A stretch of 6,767 nucleotides of DNA from Flavobacterium sp. (GTDB taxonomy: Bacteria > Bacteroidota > Bacteroidia > Flavobacteriales > Flavobacteriaceae). The notes under the pieces are model-generated. The model was given only the letters and a program-made list of their open reading frames with translations. It had not been told where the DNA came from and searched no databases. Made by a program: the position numbers and the translations under genes. Below, one piece after another: positions 6,254 through 6,767 of this stretch. The stretch is taken from assembly GCA_004296145.1 (NCBI GenBank), contig SEBM01000226.1:1-6767 (forward strand). The letters are read 5' to 3'. Position 1 is the first letter of the stretch. Each line of letters begins with the position of its first letter.

Positions 6254-6707
6254 AGAATAATTTAGCAACTTCCTGATTTACAAATTCTAAAAATCTTTCG
6301 TCAGCTTCTGTAAAAGGATCAATAACATGGCTGTCAATATCAATCTGCCCAATATTTTGTCCGTTAACAAATAAAGGAACCACGATTTCAGATTTTACAG
6401 TAAAACTACATGCAATATAATTGTCCTGTGCAGCAACATCAGGCACAACAAAATTAGCATTGCTTTCTGCAACCTGTCCACAAATTCCTTTTCCAAACGG
6501 AATAACCGTATGATCGGTTTCTGCTCCAACGTAAGGTCCTAAATGAAGCGTCTTGCTTTCGTGATTGGCAAAATAAAAACCAACCCAATTGTAATATTCT
6601 ACATTTTTATTTAATAATTGGCAGATAGATAATAATTTTTCGTCTCTAACTGTATTGTTATCAGCTACAATAGCGCTTATTTTTGGGTGTAATTCCTGAA
6701 ATGTCAT
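6252..6707 (-). CDS. GAF-domain protein, free methionine-(R)-sulfoxide reductase type, 151 aa
   Basis: Small single-GAF protein resembling E. coli MsrC/YebR, which reduces free methionine-(R)-sulfoxide in the cytoplasm as oxidative-stress repair. Family marks, numbered from the chosen Met: NWVGFYF (40-46), LGPYVG (56-61), PFGKGICGQVA (70-80), VVPDV (87-91), NYIACSFTVKSEIVVPLF (96-113) and GQIDIDS (120-126). Cys76 (GICG) and Cys100 (IACS) match two of the three family cysteines (E. coli 94 and 118). The third, E. coli 84, is His66 here. Glu107, Asp123 and Asp125 match the acidic pocket expected for the substrate. I start at the ATG at 6707 (MTFQELHPKI), not at the in-frame ATG at 6758. The longer form adds 17 residues outside the fold and would span a perfect -7 promoter box at 6725-6732. 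A YwqK-like gene follows after about 31 nt. Confidence 0.85.
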   Translation of the reverse strand: MTFQELHPKISAIVADNNTVRDEKLLSICQLLNKNVEYYNWVGFYFANHESKTLHLGPYVGAETDHTVIPFGKGICGQVAESNANFVVPDVAAQDNYIACSFTVKSEIVVPLFVNGQNIGQIDIDSHVIDPFTEADERFLEFVNQEVAKLF

Positions 6708-6724
6708 AATGGAAAATTTTTGTA

Positions 6725-6732
6725 CAAAAGTA
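6725..6732 (-). promoter_or_regulatory. Candidate -7 box for the GAF-domain gene
   Basis: TACTTTTG on the minus strand matches TAnnTTTG exactly and predicts a start near 6718-6720, about 12 nt upstream of the ATG at 6707. No TTG box is visible at the right distance upstream, so the promoter is only half supported. Its position argues for the shorter reading frame. Confidence 0.4.
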
Positions 6733-6767
6733 TTTAATGCTGAATTTAAAAAATACATAAATTTGTT

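Noticed and set aside
1..6767. Mobile element, CRISPR array, toxin-antitoxin or phage-defence locus
   Set aside because: No transposase, integrase, spacer-repeat pattern, terminal repeats with target duplications or defence-type domains were seen. The YwqK name alone does not indicate a toxin-antitoxin pair.

Overview
The window looks like a chromosomal segment of a flavobacterium (Bacteroidota), probably Flavobacterium or a close relative. Four things support this: low G+C with very AT-rich intergenic DNA; several exact matches to the Bacteroidota promoter -7 box TAnnTTTG, some with a TTG/TTTG box 17-23 nt upstream; weak or absent Shine-Dalgarno sequences at most starts; and protein sequences of flavobacterial style. 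It holds seven convincing genes. There are no tRNA or rRNA genes, CRISPR arrays, insertion sequences or phage genes.

Left part (1-2830): a helix-turn-helix regulator on the minus strand is divergent from a plus-strand pair encoding an integral-membrane fatty acid desaturase and a CDP-alcohol phosphatidyltransferase. The 104-bp divergent region carries two back-to-back promoters and a 14-bp inverted repeat (13 of 14 matching). One arm lies between the -33 and -7 boxes of the desaturase promoter, and the other covers the initiation region of the regulator. This suggests a small self-regulated module for membrane-lipid remodelling: acyl-chain desaturation plus headgroup transfer. A perfect 14-bp hairpin closes the module and also serves convergent pnp.

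Middle part (2860-5524): rpsO (ribosomal protein S15) and pnp (polynucleotide phosphorylase) lie in the widely conserved rpsO-pnp order on the minus strand. rpsO has a near-consensus promoter, a short leader hairpin and its own terminator. The pnp leader has a second long-range hairpin enclosing a C/A-rich loop made of two direct repeats. These are plausible sites of autogenous or RNase-linked control.

Right part (5600-6767): a small GAF-domain protein of the free methionine-(R)-sulfoxide reductase type is followed after about 31 nt by a predicted exported protein with YwqK/MORN-like repeats. Both are on the minus strand and are probably co-transcribed.

Most of the window is ordinary core chromosome, and no clearly novel multi-gene system is visible. 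The best leads are the divergent operator/promoter layout next to the lipid genes and the leader structures of rpsO and pnp.
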